Shown: positions 45,842 to 58,257, counted from the stretch's first letter. The stretch: DNA of 64,000 nucleotides from Pseudomonas sp. FP2196 (GCF_030687715.1 NZ_CP117445.1:802501-866500); one strand, 5' to 3'. Numbers and translations: made by a program. The notes: generated by a model not told the origin, from the letters alone.

Positions 45842-46768
45842 TCAGTACTCCGAGACTTTATCCTCGCGCAAGACCCATCCCGCTTCACCCGGCATCAACT
45901 TGTATTGAATCTGTCGCCTCTTCCCTGTTCGCCCTGCATTGGCATCCGCGCTGTCGTATACCGGAAAGCGCTGCACCAGCGTATTTTCCACCACCGAGAA
46001 TGAATCCTCGCCCTGATAGCCTTCGGCTGTTTTCGGGTTGTCGCTGACAGGTGGCAGGTAGATTTCGCTGAGGGATTTTTTGTTGTTGGCTGAGTAGGCA
46101 ATCAATTCGCCCGGCATGCTGCGCCCGGCAGGGCGTGTGTATACGTAGATCTCGGGGGAGCCGTCGTTATTCAGATCGGCGACTTCGGCGCGGACGATAT
46201 TGCCGTTGAGCGGGCGGGTGATCGTCGAGTTATCGATTTCCAGCCCTTTAGGCTCGATGCGCAAGGTGGGTTTGCCGTCGACCTGATCCGCTTTCACATG
46301 AAAGTCGATGCCCTGCAATGCCAGGTTCTGGTCAAAGGACTGGCTGTTATCCACAGCGTCGCCGTTGGCGAGAATCAGGGAGATTTCGTAATTGGCCACT
46401 TCATCGCGCCGTGCCGCATTGCGCATGAGATAGACCTGAACCGTGTATTCGCTATCGGCGGGCAACGAGCCAATGAAGTGATTGCCCATGATCGAGCCGT
46501 TGAACAGGGCGTAATCAGCGCCTTTGGCGGTGACGTTGAAGTTGGCGGAATTGTTGGAGGTTTTAAAACCTACCGTCAGGATCTGCCCAGCCTTGGCGTT
46601 GAGCTTGTACTCGGCCGTTTTATAGCCTTTGATCGACTGTTTGAATTGCACGCTGCCATAGCCGCTTTTGTAGACGACTGGCTGGATCCTCGGAGGGATC
46701 TCGCTGTTGGCTGCGTGGGCAGACATTGAAACGAGGGTCGCCAGTGCGGCGCCGAGCCAGATGTTCAT
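45842..46768 (-). CDS. Secreted protein with a PliG-like (g-type lysozyme inhibitor) N-domain
   Basis: The 308-residue protein has a clear signal peptide (MNIWLGAALATLVSMSAHAA). Residues about 30-145 resemble PliG: GYKTAEYKLNAKAGQILTV, ALFNGS-like ADYALFNGSIMGN and VYLMRNAARRDEVANYEIS. The remaining half has an FG-GAP-like stretch (VRAEVADLNNDGSPEIYVYT) that is not in PliG itself. It may inhibit lysozymes, but the extra half makes this uncertain. AAGGA precedes the chosen ATG; the longer frame to 46891 is unlikely. Confidence 0.72.
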   Translation of the reverse strand: MNIWLGAALATLVSMSAHAANSEIPPRIQPVVYKSGYGSVQFKQSIKGYKTAEYKLNAKAGQILTVGFKTSNNSANFNVTAKGADYALFNGSIMGNHFIGSLPADSEYTVQVYLMRNAARRDEVANYEISLILANGDAVDNSQSFDQNLALQGIDFHVKADQVDGKPTLRIEPKGLEIDNSTITRPLNGNIVRAEVADLNNDGSPEIYVYTRPAGRSMPGELIAYSANNKKSLSEIYLPPVSDNPKTAEGYQGEDSFSVVENTLVQRFPVYDSADANAGRTGKRRQIQYKLMPGEAGWVLREDKVSEY

Positions 46769-47009
46769 GAGCGTCCTTGGGGTAATGGCCTGAGTGCCTT
46801 GAAGGATAGATCCACGGACGCACACCCGTCCAACCGCACCGTTGCTTGAGTCTCGATGGATTTCAGATTGTGTTTGAAGTGAGTCACACATCCGATTGGC
46901 CCAGCGATGAGGCGACAGTCAGGGGCGCATCGGCTGTTCACATAATTCTTACGCAAGCAAAGCTATGATGTTCGGGCATGTGCATTGGGCCAGACAGGGC
47001 GGCGCCATA

Positions 47010-48050
47010 ATGAATTTGAATGTTCTCTACGCGTTGGCGGCTGCAGCTTTGTTCGGCGCCAGCACGCCACTCGCCAAGCTTTTGGGGGTGGAGACAAACC
47101 CCGTCCTGTTGGCCGGGCTGCTCTATCTGGGAAGTGGTTTGGGGCTGGGTGTCGTACGTTTTGTTCGCGATCGAGCGTGGCGGCGTTCAGGGCTAACGGC
47201 AGAGGAGTGGCCCTGGCTGATCGGTGCCATCGTCTTTGGCGGTGTACTGGCGCCGACCGCCCTGATGTTCGGTCTGACTCGAACGACCGGGGCCACAGCC
47301 TCGCTGATGCTCAATCTTGAGTCGGTGCTGACTGCGGTGCTGGCGTGGGCGGTATTCAAGGAAAATGCTGATCGCCGGATCGTGATTGGCATGATCGCGA
47401 TTGTCCTGGGCGGTGTCGTGCTGGCATGGCCACAAGAGACGGCGACGGCCCATGACTGGACGGGGCCACTGGCGGTGGCTTTCGCTTGTTTGTGTTGGGC
47501 GATCGATAACAATCTGACCCGTAAAGTCTCGGCCTCGGACGCGCTGTTTATCGCCGGCAGCAAAGGTCTGGCGGCCGGTGTGGTCAATTGTTCTCTGGCA
47601 TTGTTCATTGGCGTGCAACTGCCTGCTGCGGGCTCATTGGTCTCAATCATGCTGGTGGGATTTCTCGGCTATGGCGTTAGCCTGGTGCTGTTCGTTCTCG
47701 CCCTTCGCGGACTGGGCAGCGCTCGTACGGGCGCGTACTTTTCCACGGCACCGTTTTTGGGGGCAGTTATTTCGATCATGGTGCTGGGCGAGTCGGTATC
47801 GCTGATGTTCGCCCTCGCGGCAGCGTTAATGGCTTTCGGTGTGTGGATTCACCTGATGGAAAATCATGCTCACGAGCATCAACATGAACCGCTAGAGCAC
47901 GACCATCGCCATACCCACGACGAACACCACCAGCATGAACATGACTTTGCGTGGGACGGCACCGAGCCGCACAGTCATCCGCATGGGCATACTCCGATAA
48001 GCCACAGCCATGCGCATTTCCCCGATATTCATCATCGGCATCGTCACTGA
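47010..48050 (+). CDS. DMT/EamA-family transporter with a histidine-rich tail
   Basis: The 346-residue protein has ten membrane helices in two EamA halves (starting MNLNVLYALAAAALFGASTPLAKLLG). The last 63 residues contain 23 histidines (ENHAHEHQHE...HRHRH), which could bind Zn, Ni, Co or similar ions. The role is unknown; DMT carriers usually move small metabolites, and the tail may sense or chaperone metal. An upstream ATG at 46965 is in frame but begins in non-helical sequence. Confidence 0.85.
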   Translation: MNLNVLYALAAAALFGASTPLAKLLGVETNPVLLAGLLYLGSGLGLGVVRFVRDRAWRRSGLTAEEWPWLIGAIVFGGVLAPTALMFGLTRTTGATASLMLNLESVLTAVLAWAVFKENADRRIVIGMIAIVLGGVVLAWPQETATAHDWTGPLAVAFACLCWAIDNNLTRKVSASDALFIAGSKGLAAGVVNCSLALFIGVQLPAAGSLVSIMLVGFLGYGVSLVLFVLALRGLGSARTGAYFSTAPFLGAVISIMVLGESVSLMFALAAALMAFGVWIHLMENHAHEHQHEPLEHDHRHTHDEHHQHEHDFAWDGTEPHSHPHGHTPISHSHAHFPDIHHRHRH

Positions 48051-48121
48051 TGAGTTGAAGCGGGCGGGGGGAGTCTGGAGTTTTTGGGGCGCCGCGAAAC
48101 GAGTTGTCCGGGCCCCAGATG

Positions 48122-48151
48122 CGACAAAGCCCGCACTGGGCGGGCCTTGTC
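48122..48151 (-). terminator. Terminator of ssrA
   Basis: GACAAAGCCCGC and GCGGGCCTTGTC pair (one G-U) around ACTGG, directly downstream of the tmRNA on the minus strand. Confidence 0.75.
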
Positions 48152-48160
48152 GTTGAGAGT

Positions 48161-48549
48161 TGGTGGAGCCGGGGGGATTTGAACCCCCGTCCGCCAGTAC
48201 TCCGCTGTCGGTACTACATGCGTAGCCGTGTCTATTAAGTTAACCCTCAGCGACCCGACGGGCAGGGTGCTTTGGGCGAGTTGTGTAAGTTTTAGCCGCT
48301 TCGTCCACAACGTACTGCACGGCGATTCTGTTCTATATGACAATCATTTTGGGTTTACAGACATCCCCTGATGATTGCTGGACCCGAAGGTACCAGGAGC
48401 ATTGTCAGCTGCAATTAAGCAGCGAGAGCAACACCGTATTGGTCGTCATTGGCAACTATAAGTAGTTGCAACAGTGGATTTACGACTTCTGTTACCAAGT
48501 CGGCATGCACCTAAAGTTTCGCAACCGGCGTCGAATCCTAAACGGCCCC
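48161..48549 (-). ncRNA. ssrA: Transfer-messenger RNA (tmRNA)
   Basis: tmRNA rescues stalled ribosomes, adding a degradation tag with SmpB (gene at 58275). The 389-nt RNA begins GGGGCCG at 48549 and ends CGGCTCCACCA at 48161, which pair as the tRNA-like acceptor stem; the T-arm GGGGGTTCAAATCCCCC is clear. The tag frame lies at 48453-48415 and encodes ANDDQYGVALAA followed by TAA. The 3' end is not occupied by an integrated element. Confidence 0.96.
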
Positions 48550-48613
48550 GAACTCATTGCTCAGTACATCTGGTTGAGCAACAAGCATGTGCAGTGTACG
48601 CCAATCGGCGTGT

Positions 48614-48637
48614 AAGGCCAACCCGAAGGTTGGCCTT
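48614..48637 (-). terminator. Hairpin after the small secreted protein gene
   Basis: AAGGCCAACC and GGTTGGCCTT pair around CGAA. There are few U residues, but the place and stem suggest a terminator for the minus-strand gene at 48646. Confidence 0.55.
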
Positions 48638-48645
48638 GAGGTATG

Positions 48646-48921
48646 TCAGTTGCGTGTCGGGTTACGGATCTGCATTTTTGTCATCAGGCCCGAAGTGATC
48701 TCCACGCAATCCTTGTCGTTGCCGGCCGCTTGAGCCGCCATGGCTTTTTCCTGATCCGCCTTGACGTTGTTCATCGAGGATTCAGGAAGGGATGGCTGAC
48801 TGGTGACAAAGTCCTTGATGGCTTGAAGATTCCCGGCACAAAGGTCTTTGTCTGCCGCAAATACCGGCGACGTTAGCAGGGCACCAGCGATGAACAATCC
48901 AGCAATTGCAGAATGCTTCAT
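48646..48921 (-). CDS. Small secreted protein, paralogue of the 49127 gene
   Basis: The 91-residue protein has a signal peptide (MKHSAIAGLFIAGALLTSPVFAA) and, in the mature part, two cysteines (LCAGNLQAIKD, DKDCVEITSG). GGAGATACCC precedes the ATG. The organisation of signal, LC-xxNLQ, and a second Cys is shared with the next gene, so the two derive from a duplication. The function is unknown. Confidence 0.78.
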   Translation of the reverse strand: MKHSAIAGLFIAGALLTSPVFAADKDLCAGNLQAIKDFVTSQPSLPESSMNNVKADQEKAMAAQAAGNDKDCVEITSGLMTKMQIRNPTRN

Positions 48922-49126
48922 GGGTATCTCCTTGAACGGTTGGTCTCGGTGCTGCCGGACGATCTGGCGGCGATGCCGAGGTCGTAACAGGTCCCGTTCT
49001 TATCGGGACTGTTCAATCGACCGCGACGGCACCCAGGAATTCGGTTTTTTTTACATCTGGTATGAAAAGGCTGGGTCACCAAAACCAGGACGAAGAGGCC
49101 GACTCATAGGTTGGTCGGGCTATAGG

Positions 49127-49408
49127 TCATTTTTTGGTGTCACCAGTCGCTTTCTGGATTTCCAGAAGGGTCTGCTGGGTTTCAACAAGGCACTCGTCTG
49201 TTTTGCCTTGGGCCTTCAGAGCCTGTGCTTTGCTGACACTCGCCGAGACGCGCGCATTCAGATCCGGTGACGTCTGGTATTGGGCTTTGGAGTTGTCGAT
49301 TGTCTGCAAATTCGCATCGCACAAGCTGGACGGCTTGCTATCAGCGAACGAAGTGGACGCCATCATTGAGGCAGTAACGAATAGACCGAACAGTACAGAA
49401 CGCTTCAT
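49127..49408 (-). CDS. Small secreted protein, paralogue of the 48646 gene
   Basis: The 93-residue protein has a signal peptide (MKRSVLFGLFVTASMMASTSFA) and two cysteines (LCDANLQTIDNS, DECLVETQQ) placed as in the 48646 product. AGGAGATTCCC precedes the ATG, and the start regions of the two genes are alike. About 205 bp without a gene separate them. Periplasmic or secreted; role unknown. Confidence 0.78.
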   Translation of the reverse strand: MKRSVLFGLFVTASMMASTSFADSKPSSLCDANLQTIDNSKAQYQTSPDLNARVSASVSKAQALKAQGKTDECLVETQQTLLEIQKATGDTKK

Positions 49409-49538
49409 GGGAATCTCCTTGCACTGAGGAATCCGGACTTCGCTGACCGTGAGTGCGGGTCACCGAAAGAAGGGCAGGCCCCGACTGTTCGAGGCCTGTT
49501 CTGTGGACTACCGTCTCGCTCAAGGGTTCTGATTTTCT

Positions 49539-52345
<2,807 letters not shown>

Positions 52346-52349
<4 letters not shown>

Positions 52350-53017
52350 TGGTCCTCCAGAATCAGAACCACCAGGTCTTTCGGACCGTGGGCGCCGTAG
52401 GCCAGCACTTGCTCGATGTCAGCGGTTTTCGACGGGCCCGACACCAGCAAGGCGTTGGTCGGCATGCCTTGCGCCCATTCGAATTCCTGTTGCACCTGAT
52501 AGAAGTTGTCGCGGATTTCGCTGGCCTTGAGCAGGGCGAAATGCACCGGCGGCACCAGACTCATCAGCCGTGGTTCTTCGCGGGTCGGCCAGATAATCAG
52601 GCTGCCAGTGGCGGCAATGGCGCCGAGGGTGCCGGTGAGGCTGGCCGGCGTGTCGTTGAACAACTCGGTTTTCCATTCTTCCATCGGCCGGTCGTAGGAT
52701 TTCAGTGCCGGCAGATCAGGATTGTTCGCCCAGTGTTGTGTGATGCGTTGCCCGTGGGGCGTTGTCGGTGCGATCAACAGACTCGGCAACTGACGATCAC
52801 GCAGTAATTGAGCGAGCAGCGCTGGCCATTCCTCAGCAGACGTCAGATGGATTTCGGTGTGTACCGCTTCCATCAATTTGCGCAGTTGCGGAATGCGCTG
52901 TTCGGCGCTGTAGGTGTAAGGCTGGGTCACCAGATCGACATCGAAGTCGTCGGCAATCGGCGTGGCGCCGGTCAGACTTTTGCGTAGTTTGGCGAGGATA
53001 TTTTGCTTGGCGCTCAT
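52346..53017 (-). CDS. lutC: LutC, L-lactate utilisation LUD-domain protein
   Basis: LutC is the small subunit of the LutABC system that oxidises L-lactate to pyruvate. The 223-residue product starts MSAKQNILAKLRKSL and has LUD-domain features (GAIAATGSLIIWPT, LVSGPSKTADIEQVLAYGAHGPK). Its start overlaps the lutB stop by one base (TGATG) and its stop overlaps dld (ATGA). Confidence 0.93.
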
Positions 53018-54471
53018 CAGCGGTCTCCCTGTTTGGCCAGATGCTCGCGGGCCATGTCATGCAGTGAGCGGGCGGCGGGTTTCGGCGCACTGTGGTTCTG
53101 CGTCCACGGGCCAACGTTGCTCGGAGTGAGGGCGCGCAGGCGCGTGGCGAAGAAGCCGAACAGCCGATACAGCGTCGGCGAACTGTTGAGCTTGGCCCAG
53201 GCGTTCCAGATGAAGCGCTCCTTGCGCGAATACTTGCTGCCTTGGCCGCGCATCACTTGATGTGGGCTGTCCGGGGCTTTTACGTTCTCTTCGCGTAGGC
53301 GACGTAGCAATGCAGGGATCGGAATTTTTACCGGACACACTTCACCGCAGGCGCCGCAGAGCGAAGACGCACTCGGGTGATCCGGGACTTTCGCCAGACC
53401 GACCATGTGCGGGGTGATGATTTTGCCGATCGGCCCCGGGTAAACCTCGCCATAGGCGTGGCCACCGATTCGGGTGTAGACCGGGCAGTGATTCATGCAC
53501 GCGCCGCAGCGTATGCAGTTCAGGGTCTGGCGCAATTCGCTGTCGGCAAAGGCCTGGCTGCGACCGTTGTCGAGAAGCACCAGATGCACTTCTTGCGGGC
53601 CGTCGAGCTCATGCTCCTTGCGCGGGCCGGAGATCATGTTGACGTAAGTGGTGATCGGAATGCCCAGCGCCGAACGGGTCAGCAGCGACAGCAGCGGCAC
53701 CACGTCGCGCAGGTTTTCCACGACTTTTTCGATGCCGGTGACGGCGATGTGCACCGGCGGCACGGTGGTGGTCATGCGGCCGTTGCCTTCGTTTTCCACC
53801 AGCAACAGGGTGCCGGTTTCGGCCACGGCGAAGTTGACGCCGGAGACGCCGATGTCCGCTTCAAAGAATTTCTGCCGCAGGACTCTGCGACCGATCTGAA
53901 TGAGTTGGTCAACGTCCTTGGTGTATTCCACGCCAAGTTTGTCGTGGAACAAGGACGCGACCTGACCGGCATTCTTGTGGATCGCCGGCATAATGATGTG
54001 TGAAGGCTTCTCGTGGTCGAGCTGGACGATGTACTCCCCCATGTCGGACTCCAGACATTCAATGTCTTGAGCCTCGAGGAAATGGTTCATCTCCATCTCT
54101 TCGCTGACCATCGATTTGCCCTTGATCACTTGCCGCGCCTCGTGAGCGCGGATGATCGATAAGACGATGCCATTGGCTTCGTCCACCGTTTCCGCCCAGT
54201 GCACTGTCACACCGTTGCGGGTCAGGTTCTGTTCCAGTTGCTCGAGCAGGTCGGGCAACTTGGAGAGCGCGCGGGCTTTGATCGAGTTGCCCAAAGCGCG
54301 CAAATGTTCTCTTTCGTGGGCATCGCTGAAAGCCGCTGCCCGTTTGGTCATCAGTGAATCCATCGCGGTACGGAAGTTGTTCCGCAGCTGCGCATCACCC
54401 AGTGCGTTATGCGCCCGGGTGCGGAAAGCTTCTTCTACGGTGACCGTAGGAATAATCGTCGAGGTGCTCAT
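53017..54471 (-). CDS. lutB: LutB, iron-sulfur subunit of the L-lactate oxidation complex
   Basis: LutB binds two 4Fe-4S clusters. The 484-residue protein has a LUD-type N-domain (VKGKSMVSEEMEMNHFLEAQ, FAVAETGTLLLVENEGNGRM) and the motifs CIRCGACMNHCPVYTR and CGACGEVCPVKIPIP near residues 315 and 370. It overlaps lutA by ATGA, consistent with stoichiometric production. Confidence 0.94.
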   Translation of the reverse strand: MSTSTIIPTVTVEEAFRTRAHNALGDAQLRNNFRTAMDSLMTKRAAAFSDAHEREHLRALGNSIKARALSKLPDLLEQLEQNLTRNGVTVHWAETVDEANGIVLSIIRAHEARQVIKGKSMVSEEMEMNHFLEAQDIECLESDMGEYIVQLDHEKPSHIIMPAIHKNAGQVASLFHDKLGVEYTKDVDQLIQIGRRVLRQKFFEADIGVSGVNFAVAETGTLLLVENEGNGRMTTTVPPVHIAVTGIEKVVENLRDVVPLLSLLTRSALGIPITTYVNMISGPRKEHELDGPQEVHLVLLDNGRSQAFADSELRQTLNCIRCGACMNHCPVYTRIGGHAYGEVYPGPIGKIITPHMVGLAKVPDHPSASSLCGACGEVCPVKIPIPALLRRLREENVKAPDSPHQVMRGQGSKYSRKERFIWNAWAKLNSSPTLYRLFGFFATRLRALTPSNVGPWTQNHSAPKPAARSLHDMAREHLAKQGDR

Positions 54472-55292
54472 TTCGCACCTCCGGTTCGCTGCCAGAGGAA
54501 ACTCGCCAGGTGTTGGCCGCGCAACGCTTCCTTCTGTTTCTCCAGCGAGCCGTTGATGTTCATCAAACAGCCGCAGTCGGCACTCAGCACCTTGTGTGCG
54601 CCGGATTCCTTCAACGCGCGGGTCTTGTCAGCCACCATCGCGCCGGAAATGTCTGGCATACGGACGCTGAATGTCCCACCGAAGCCACAGCATTCGCTTT
54701 CGTGATCGTGATTGACCCGTTCCACGTTGCTCAACTGCGCCAACAACTCACGGCCGTGCAGGTGGGTGTTCATCTCGCGCCGTGCCGAACACGAGGTGTG
54801 CAGCGCCACTTTCACCGGCTCGCCGCTGTCCTTGAGCTGCACCTTGCAGACAAACAGTAGGAACTCGGCCAATTCGTAGGTCCGAGCCGCAAGGGCCTGA
54901 ACCTGTTTCAAAGTTTCCGGCTCGTCCTTGAACAAGTCGGCGTAATGCTCGCGCAACATCCCCGCGCATGAACCCGACGGCACCACCACCGGATAATCCC
55001 CGGCAAACAGCGCCAGTTGCGAGCGCGCCACCGTTCGCGCCTGCTCGGTGTAACCCGAGGTGTAGGCCGGTTGTCCGCAGCAACTCTGCCCTTGCGGGTA
55101 GTCGACCCGAATGCCTTCGCGTTCCAGCAAGTGGATCGCGTCCATCCCGGCTTCGGGGTAGAACAGGTCGACCACGCACGTCCCGAACAGGTAGACCCGC
55201 GACGGTTTCTCGCTGGGGTATTGCCGAGGTTCGGGCAGTGGCGGTGCAACACGGGTCGCGTTCGGCACGGCGTTGTAATAAAGCTCGCTCAT
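54468..55292 (-). CDS. lutA: LutA, CCG-domain iron-sulfur subunit of the L-lactate oxidation complex
   Basis: The 274-residue protein has two cysteine-rich CCG segments (GQSCCGQPAYTSGY, ECCGFGGTFSVRMP) and the FGTCVVDLFYPEAG start typical of LutA/GlcF proteins. I begin it at MSELYYNAVPNATRV, with GGAGAA upstream; the longer frame to 55406 runs into a hairpin and is not coding. It is the first gene after the permease. Confidence 0.93.
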   Translation of the reverse strand: MSELYYNAVPNATRVAPPLPEPRQYPSEKPSRVYLFGTCVVDLFYPEAGMDAIHLLEREGIRVDYPQGQSCCGQPAYTSGYTEQARTVARSQLALFAGDYPVVVPSGSCAGMLREHYADLFKDEPETLKQVQALAARTYELAEFLLFVCKVQLKDSGEPVKVALHTSCSARREMNTHLHGRELLAQLSNVERVNHDHESECCGFGGTFSVRMPDISGAMVADKTRALKESGAHKVLSADCGCLMNINGSLEKQKEALRGQHLASFLWQRTGGAK

Positions 55293-55332
55293 CAGGCGTT
55301 TCTCCGGGTGGGCCCGGTTATCCGTCTGTTGC

Positions 55333-55368
55333 GGCTGCTGAATATAAAGAGCGTTGCTTTCAGCAGCC
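55333..55368. other. Hairpin between lldP and lutA
   Basis: GGCTGCTGAA and TTCAGCAGCC make a 10-bp stem around a 16-base loop in the 150-bp gap between permease and lutA. It could attenuate or process the operon mRNA; there is no U-run on the minus strand. Confidence 0.5.
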
Positions 55369-55442
55369 TTACAGACCGGGTTGTGAATTGCTGACGCCGG
55401 AATCACGAACCAGCGTCGGTTATTTCCGTGTTGCTTGTAGGT

Positions 55443-57137
55443 TTAGTGCACCAGCATGCCGGTGAGCCAGTAGGCCTGAGCCAAAGTGATCAGGCCGACA
55501 ATCGTTGCAAAGAATAGGCTGTGCTTGAGCGTGAAGCGGAACAGATCCGATTCCTTGCCCACCAGACCGGTCGCAGCGCAGGCCACGGCGATCGATTGCG
55601 GCGAGATCATCTTGCCGGTCACGCCGCCGCTGGTGTTCGCGGCGACCAACAGAGTGTCGTTGACGCCGATCTGGTGCGCGGTGGTCGCTTGCAGCGAACT
55701 GAACAGGGCGTTGGACGAGGTATCCGAGCCCGTCAAGAACACGCCCAGCCAACCGAGGAACGGCGAGAAGAACGGGAATGCTGCGCCGGTACCCGCAAGT
55801 ACCAGGGCCATGGTCGAAGACATGCCGGAGTAGTTGGTGACAAAAGCGAAGGCCAGCACCATGCCGATCGACAGGATCGGCCAGCGTAGTTCGTAGAAGG
55901 TCTCTTTCAAAGTGGTAAGACCAATTTTGAAGTTGATCTTCAGCACCAGCATCGAGATCAGCGCAGAGAAGAAAATCGCTGTGCCCGTCGCAGAGATCGG
56001 GTCGAGTTTGAACACGGCAGGAAGCGCGGTTGGCGCGGCCACGATGGGTGCAGTCTTGATCACCAGTTGATCAAGGTGCGGGATCGCAAAATTGAACACC
56101 CACGCATACATCGACCCGCCGGCGGCGAACATGGCCTTGAAGGGCTTTAGGGTCCAGATCGTCACTAGTACGGTAAGGATCAGGAACGGCGACCAGGCTT
56201 TGAAAATTTCCCCGAGGCTGTAAGGCGAAACCACGGTGGTGCGTTTCTGCCCGAAACCACCGACGCTGGCGGTAATCGCTGCACTGGATGTGGCGCCGGC
56301 GATTTGCGCGCCTGCGGTGCGTTTCGGCTGCCAGACTTTGAGGAACAAGGTCAGGGAAATCAGGCTGGCCAGCGCCGATGTGATGTCAGGCAGTTCCGGA
56401 CCAATGAAGTTCGACGTGAAGTATTGAGTGATGGCAAAGCTCAGGCCCGCGACCAGTGCGGCCGGCCAGGTTTCACGCACGCCGCGCATGCCGTCCATCA
56501 TGAACACCAGCCAGAACGGCACGAACAACGACAGCAGCGGCAGTTGACGGCCGGTCATCGCGCCGATCTTGAATGCGTCGATTCCCGTCACCTGACCGGC
56601 CACGATGATCGGAATCCCCAGTGCGCCGAAGGCAACCGGTGCGGTGTTGGCGATCAGGCAAAGACCTGCGGCATACAACGGGTTGAAGCCCAGTCCGACA
56701 AGCAGGGCGGCGGTGATCGCCACCGGCGCGCCGAAGCCGGCGGCACCTTCAAGGAACGCGCCGAAGCAGAAACCGATCAGCAATACCTGCAAGCGCTGGT
56801 CGTCGGTGATCGACAGTACCGAGCTGCGAATAACTTCGAACTGACCACTTTTGACCGTCAGTTTGTACAGGAATACCGCCGCGACAATGATCCAGGCAAT
56901 CGGCCACAGGCCGTAGGCGAAGCCATATCCAGCGGCGGCGAAGGCCATGTCGACCGGCATCTGGAACGCGAAGATCGCCACGGCAATCGACAAGGCCAGC
57001 GTGATGCTGCCGGCCACATGGCCCTTGAGACGAAACACCGCCAAGGCGAGGAAGAAGAAAACGATGGGGATGACGGCCGCGAGTGCGGAAACGCCGAGAC
57101 TGCCGAGCGGGCTGTAGAGCTGTTGCCAGGTTTGCAT
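55443..57137 (-). CDS. lldP: L-lactate permease
   Basis: LldP imports lactate (and probably glycolate) with protons. The 564-residue protein has 12-14 hydrophobic helices and LctP-family segments ([55 protein letters not shown]). It is the first gene of the lactate operon, divergent from lldR, with an LldR-type operator (57189-57205) about 52 bp before its start. Confidence 0.95.
   Translation of the reverse strand: MQTWQQLYSPLGSLGVSALAAVIPIVFFFLALAVFRLKGHVAGSITLALSIAVAIFAFQMPVDMAFAAAGYGFAYGLWPIAWIIVAAVFLYKLTVKSGQFEVIRSSVLSITDDQRLQVLLIGFCFGAFLEGAAGFGAPVAITAALLVGLGFNPLYAAGLCLIANTAPVAFGALGIPIIVAGQVTGIDAFKIGAMTGRQLPLLSLFVPFWLVFMMDGMRGVRETWPAALVAGLSFAITQYFTSNFIGPELPDITSALASLISLTLFLKVWQPKRTAGAQIAGATSSAAITASVGGFGQKRTTVVSPYSLGEIFKAWSPFLILTVLVTIWTLKPFKAMFAAGGSMYAWVFNFAIPHLDQLVIKTAPIVAAPTALPAVFKLDPISATGTAIFFSALISMLVLKINFKIGLTTLKETFYELRWPILSIGMVLAFAFVTNYSGMSSTMALVLAGTGAAFPFFSPFLGWLGVFLTGSDTSSNALFSSLQATTAHQIGVNDTLLVAANTSGGVTGKMISPQSIAVACAATGLVGKESDLFRFTLKHSLFFATIVGLITLAQAYWLTGMLVH
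55913..55923. promoter_or_regulatory. Second LldR-like site inside the lldP coding sequence
   Basis: TGGTAAGACCA, the core of the promoter operator, occurs again within lldP and is followed by ATTT. It is 1.3 kb downstream of the promoter site. It may be chance, or it may bind LldR for looping or as a roadblock. Confidence 0.35.
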
Positions 57138-57188
57138 ATGGGGTGGCCCCTAATTGTTGTTGGTCAGGCACTGTCAGCGCATTTGGAT

Positions 57189-57205
57189 AATTGGTAAGAC
57201 CAATT
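57189..57205. promoter_or_regulatory. LldR operator in the lldP/lldR intergenic region
   Basis: The perfect palindrome AATTGGTAAGACCAATT matches the GntR/FadR-subfamily operator pattern TNGTNNNACNA. It is placed between the divergent lldP and lldR genes, where LldR represses lldP and is released by lactate in other bacteria. The role is inferred from family knowledge. Confidence 0.82.
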
Positions 57206-57399
57206 TACAAGCGCTGTTGGCTAGGGTAAAAGCCTTGATGCAGGTGTGTCAATTTGTCGCCCTGAAACTTTCGTCGAATGAGCGGTGCAGATCCCATCTG
57301 ATCCGGTTTGGGCGGGTGTCTTCTGGTAGGTGTGGCCAAGGCGCCGATAGGCCAGAATAGAGGCCCCGGCGAGCGGTCGGGATCGTGGAGAAATGAGTT

Positions 57400-58167
57400 A
57401 TGGGGTTTGATCAGATACGTCAGCGCCGTTTGTCTGACGATATTGTCGAGCGACTCGAGGGGATGATCCTCGAGGGCACGCTTAAGTCAGGTGAGCGGCT
57501 TCCGGCGGAACGCACGCTGGCCGAGCAATTTGGCGTATCACGTCCGTCATTGCGCGAAGCGATTCAGAAACTGGCGGCCAAAGGTCTGCTGGTCAGCCGT
57601 CAGGGTGGCGGCAATTATGTGGTGGAGAGTCTGGGTTCGACGTTCAGCGATCCACTGCTGCAATTGCTTGAAAGCAATCCCGAGGCGCAGCGTGACTTGC
57701 TGGAATTTCGCCATACTCTGGAGGCATCGTGTGCCTATTACGCAGCATTGCGCGCCACTGATGTGGATCGGGAGCGCCTGACTGCCGCGTTTGAAGAGTT
57801 ACAGGACTGCTATTCGCGTCACGACGAAGTGAGCCGGGCGGAAGAGGGGGCGGCGGATGCGAAATTTCATTTGGCGATTGCCGAGGCCAGTCATAACGCG
57901 GTGTTGCTGCACACCATTCGTGGGTTGTTCGATCTGCTCAAGCGTAACGTCGTAACCAACATCGGCGGGATGTACAAACAGCGCACGGAAACCCGCGACA
58001 TGCTGATCACGCAGCATCGTGAATTGTATCTGGCGATTATCGAAGGGCGTGCGGAGCAGGCGCGGGAAGTTTCCAGTCGACACATTTTGTATGTGCAGGA
58101 AGTGCTCGAAGAGGTGCGGCAAGAAGTTCAGCGCATGGCTCGGGCTGAGCGGCGCAAGGGGATGTAG
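57400..58167 (+). CDS. lldR: GntR/FadR-family lactate-responsive regulator
   Basis: The 255-residue protein has a GntR winged helix (QRRLSDDIVERLEGMILEGTLKSGERLPAERTLAEQFGVSRPSLREA) and a FadR-type C-domain (FRHTLEASCAYYAALRA, FHLAIAEASHNAVLLH) with metal/effector-binding histidines. It is divergent from lldP and shares the intergenic operator, so it is the likely repressor of the lactate operon. Confidence 0.93.
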   Translation: MGFDQIRQRRLSDDIVERLEGMILEGTLKSGERLPAERTLAEQFGVSRPSLREAIQKLAAKGLLVSRQGGGNYVVESLGSTFSDPLLQLLESNPEAQRDLLEFRHTLEASCAYYAALRATDVDRERLTAAFEELQDCYSRHDEVSRAEEGAADAKFHLAIAEASHNAVLLHTIRGLFDLLKRNVVTNIGGMYKQRTETRDMLITQHRELYLAIIEGRAEQAREVSSRHILYVQEVLEEVRQEVQRMARAERRKGM

Positions 58168-58180
58168 CTTTTTAAAAGCA

Positions 58181-58257
58181 AAAGATCGCAGCCTGCGCCA
58201 GCTCCTGCAGAGGATTACGAATCCCAGTGTAGGAGCTGCCGCAGGTTGCGATCTTTG
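58181..58257. repeat. REPIN (GTAGGAGCTGCCGCAGG type)
   Basis: AAAGATCGCAGCCTGCGCCA and the inverted TGCCGCAGGTTGCGATCTTT flank about 20 bp between lldR and smpB. The same REP type occurs singly at 36515-36548. Confidence 0.85.

Noticed and set aside
48161..48549. An attachment site at the tmRNA 3' end
   Set aside because: ssrA is a common integration target, but no integrase or repeat of its 3' end is seen nearby.
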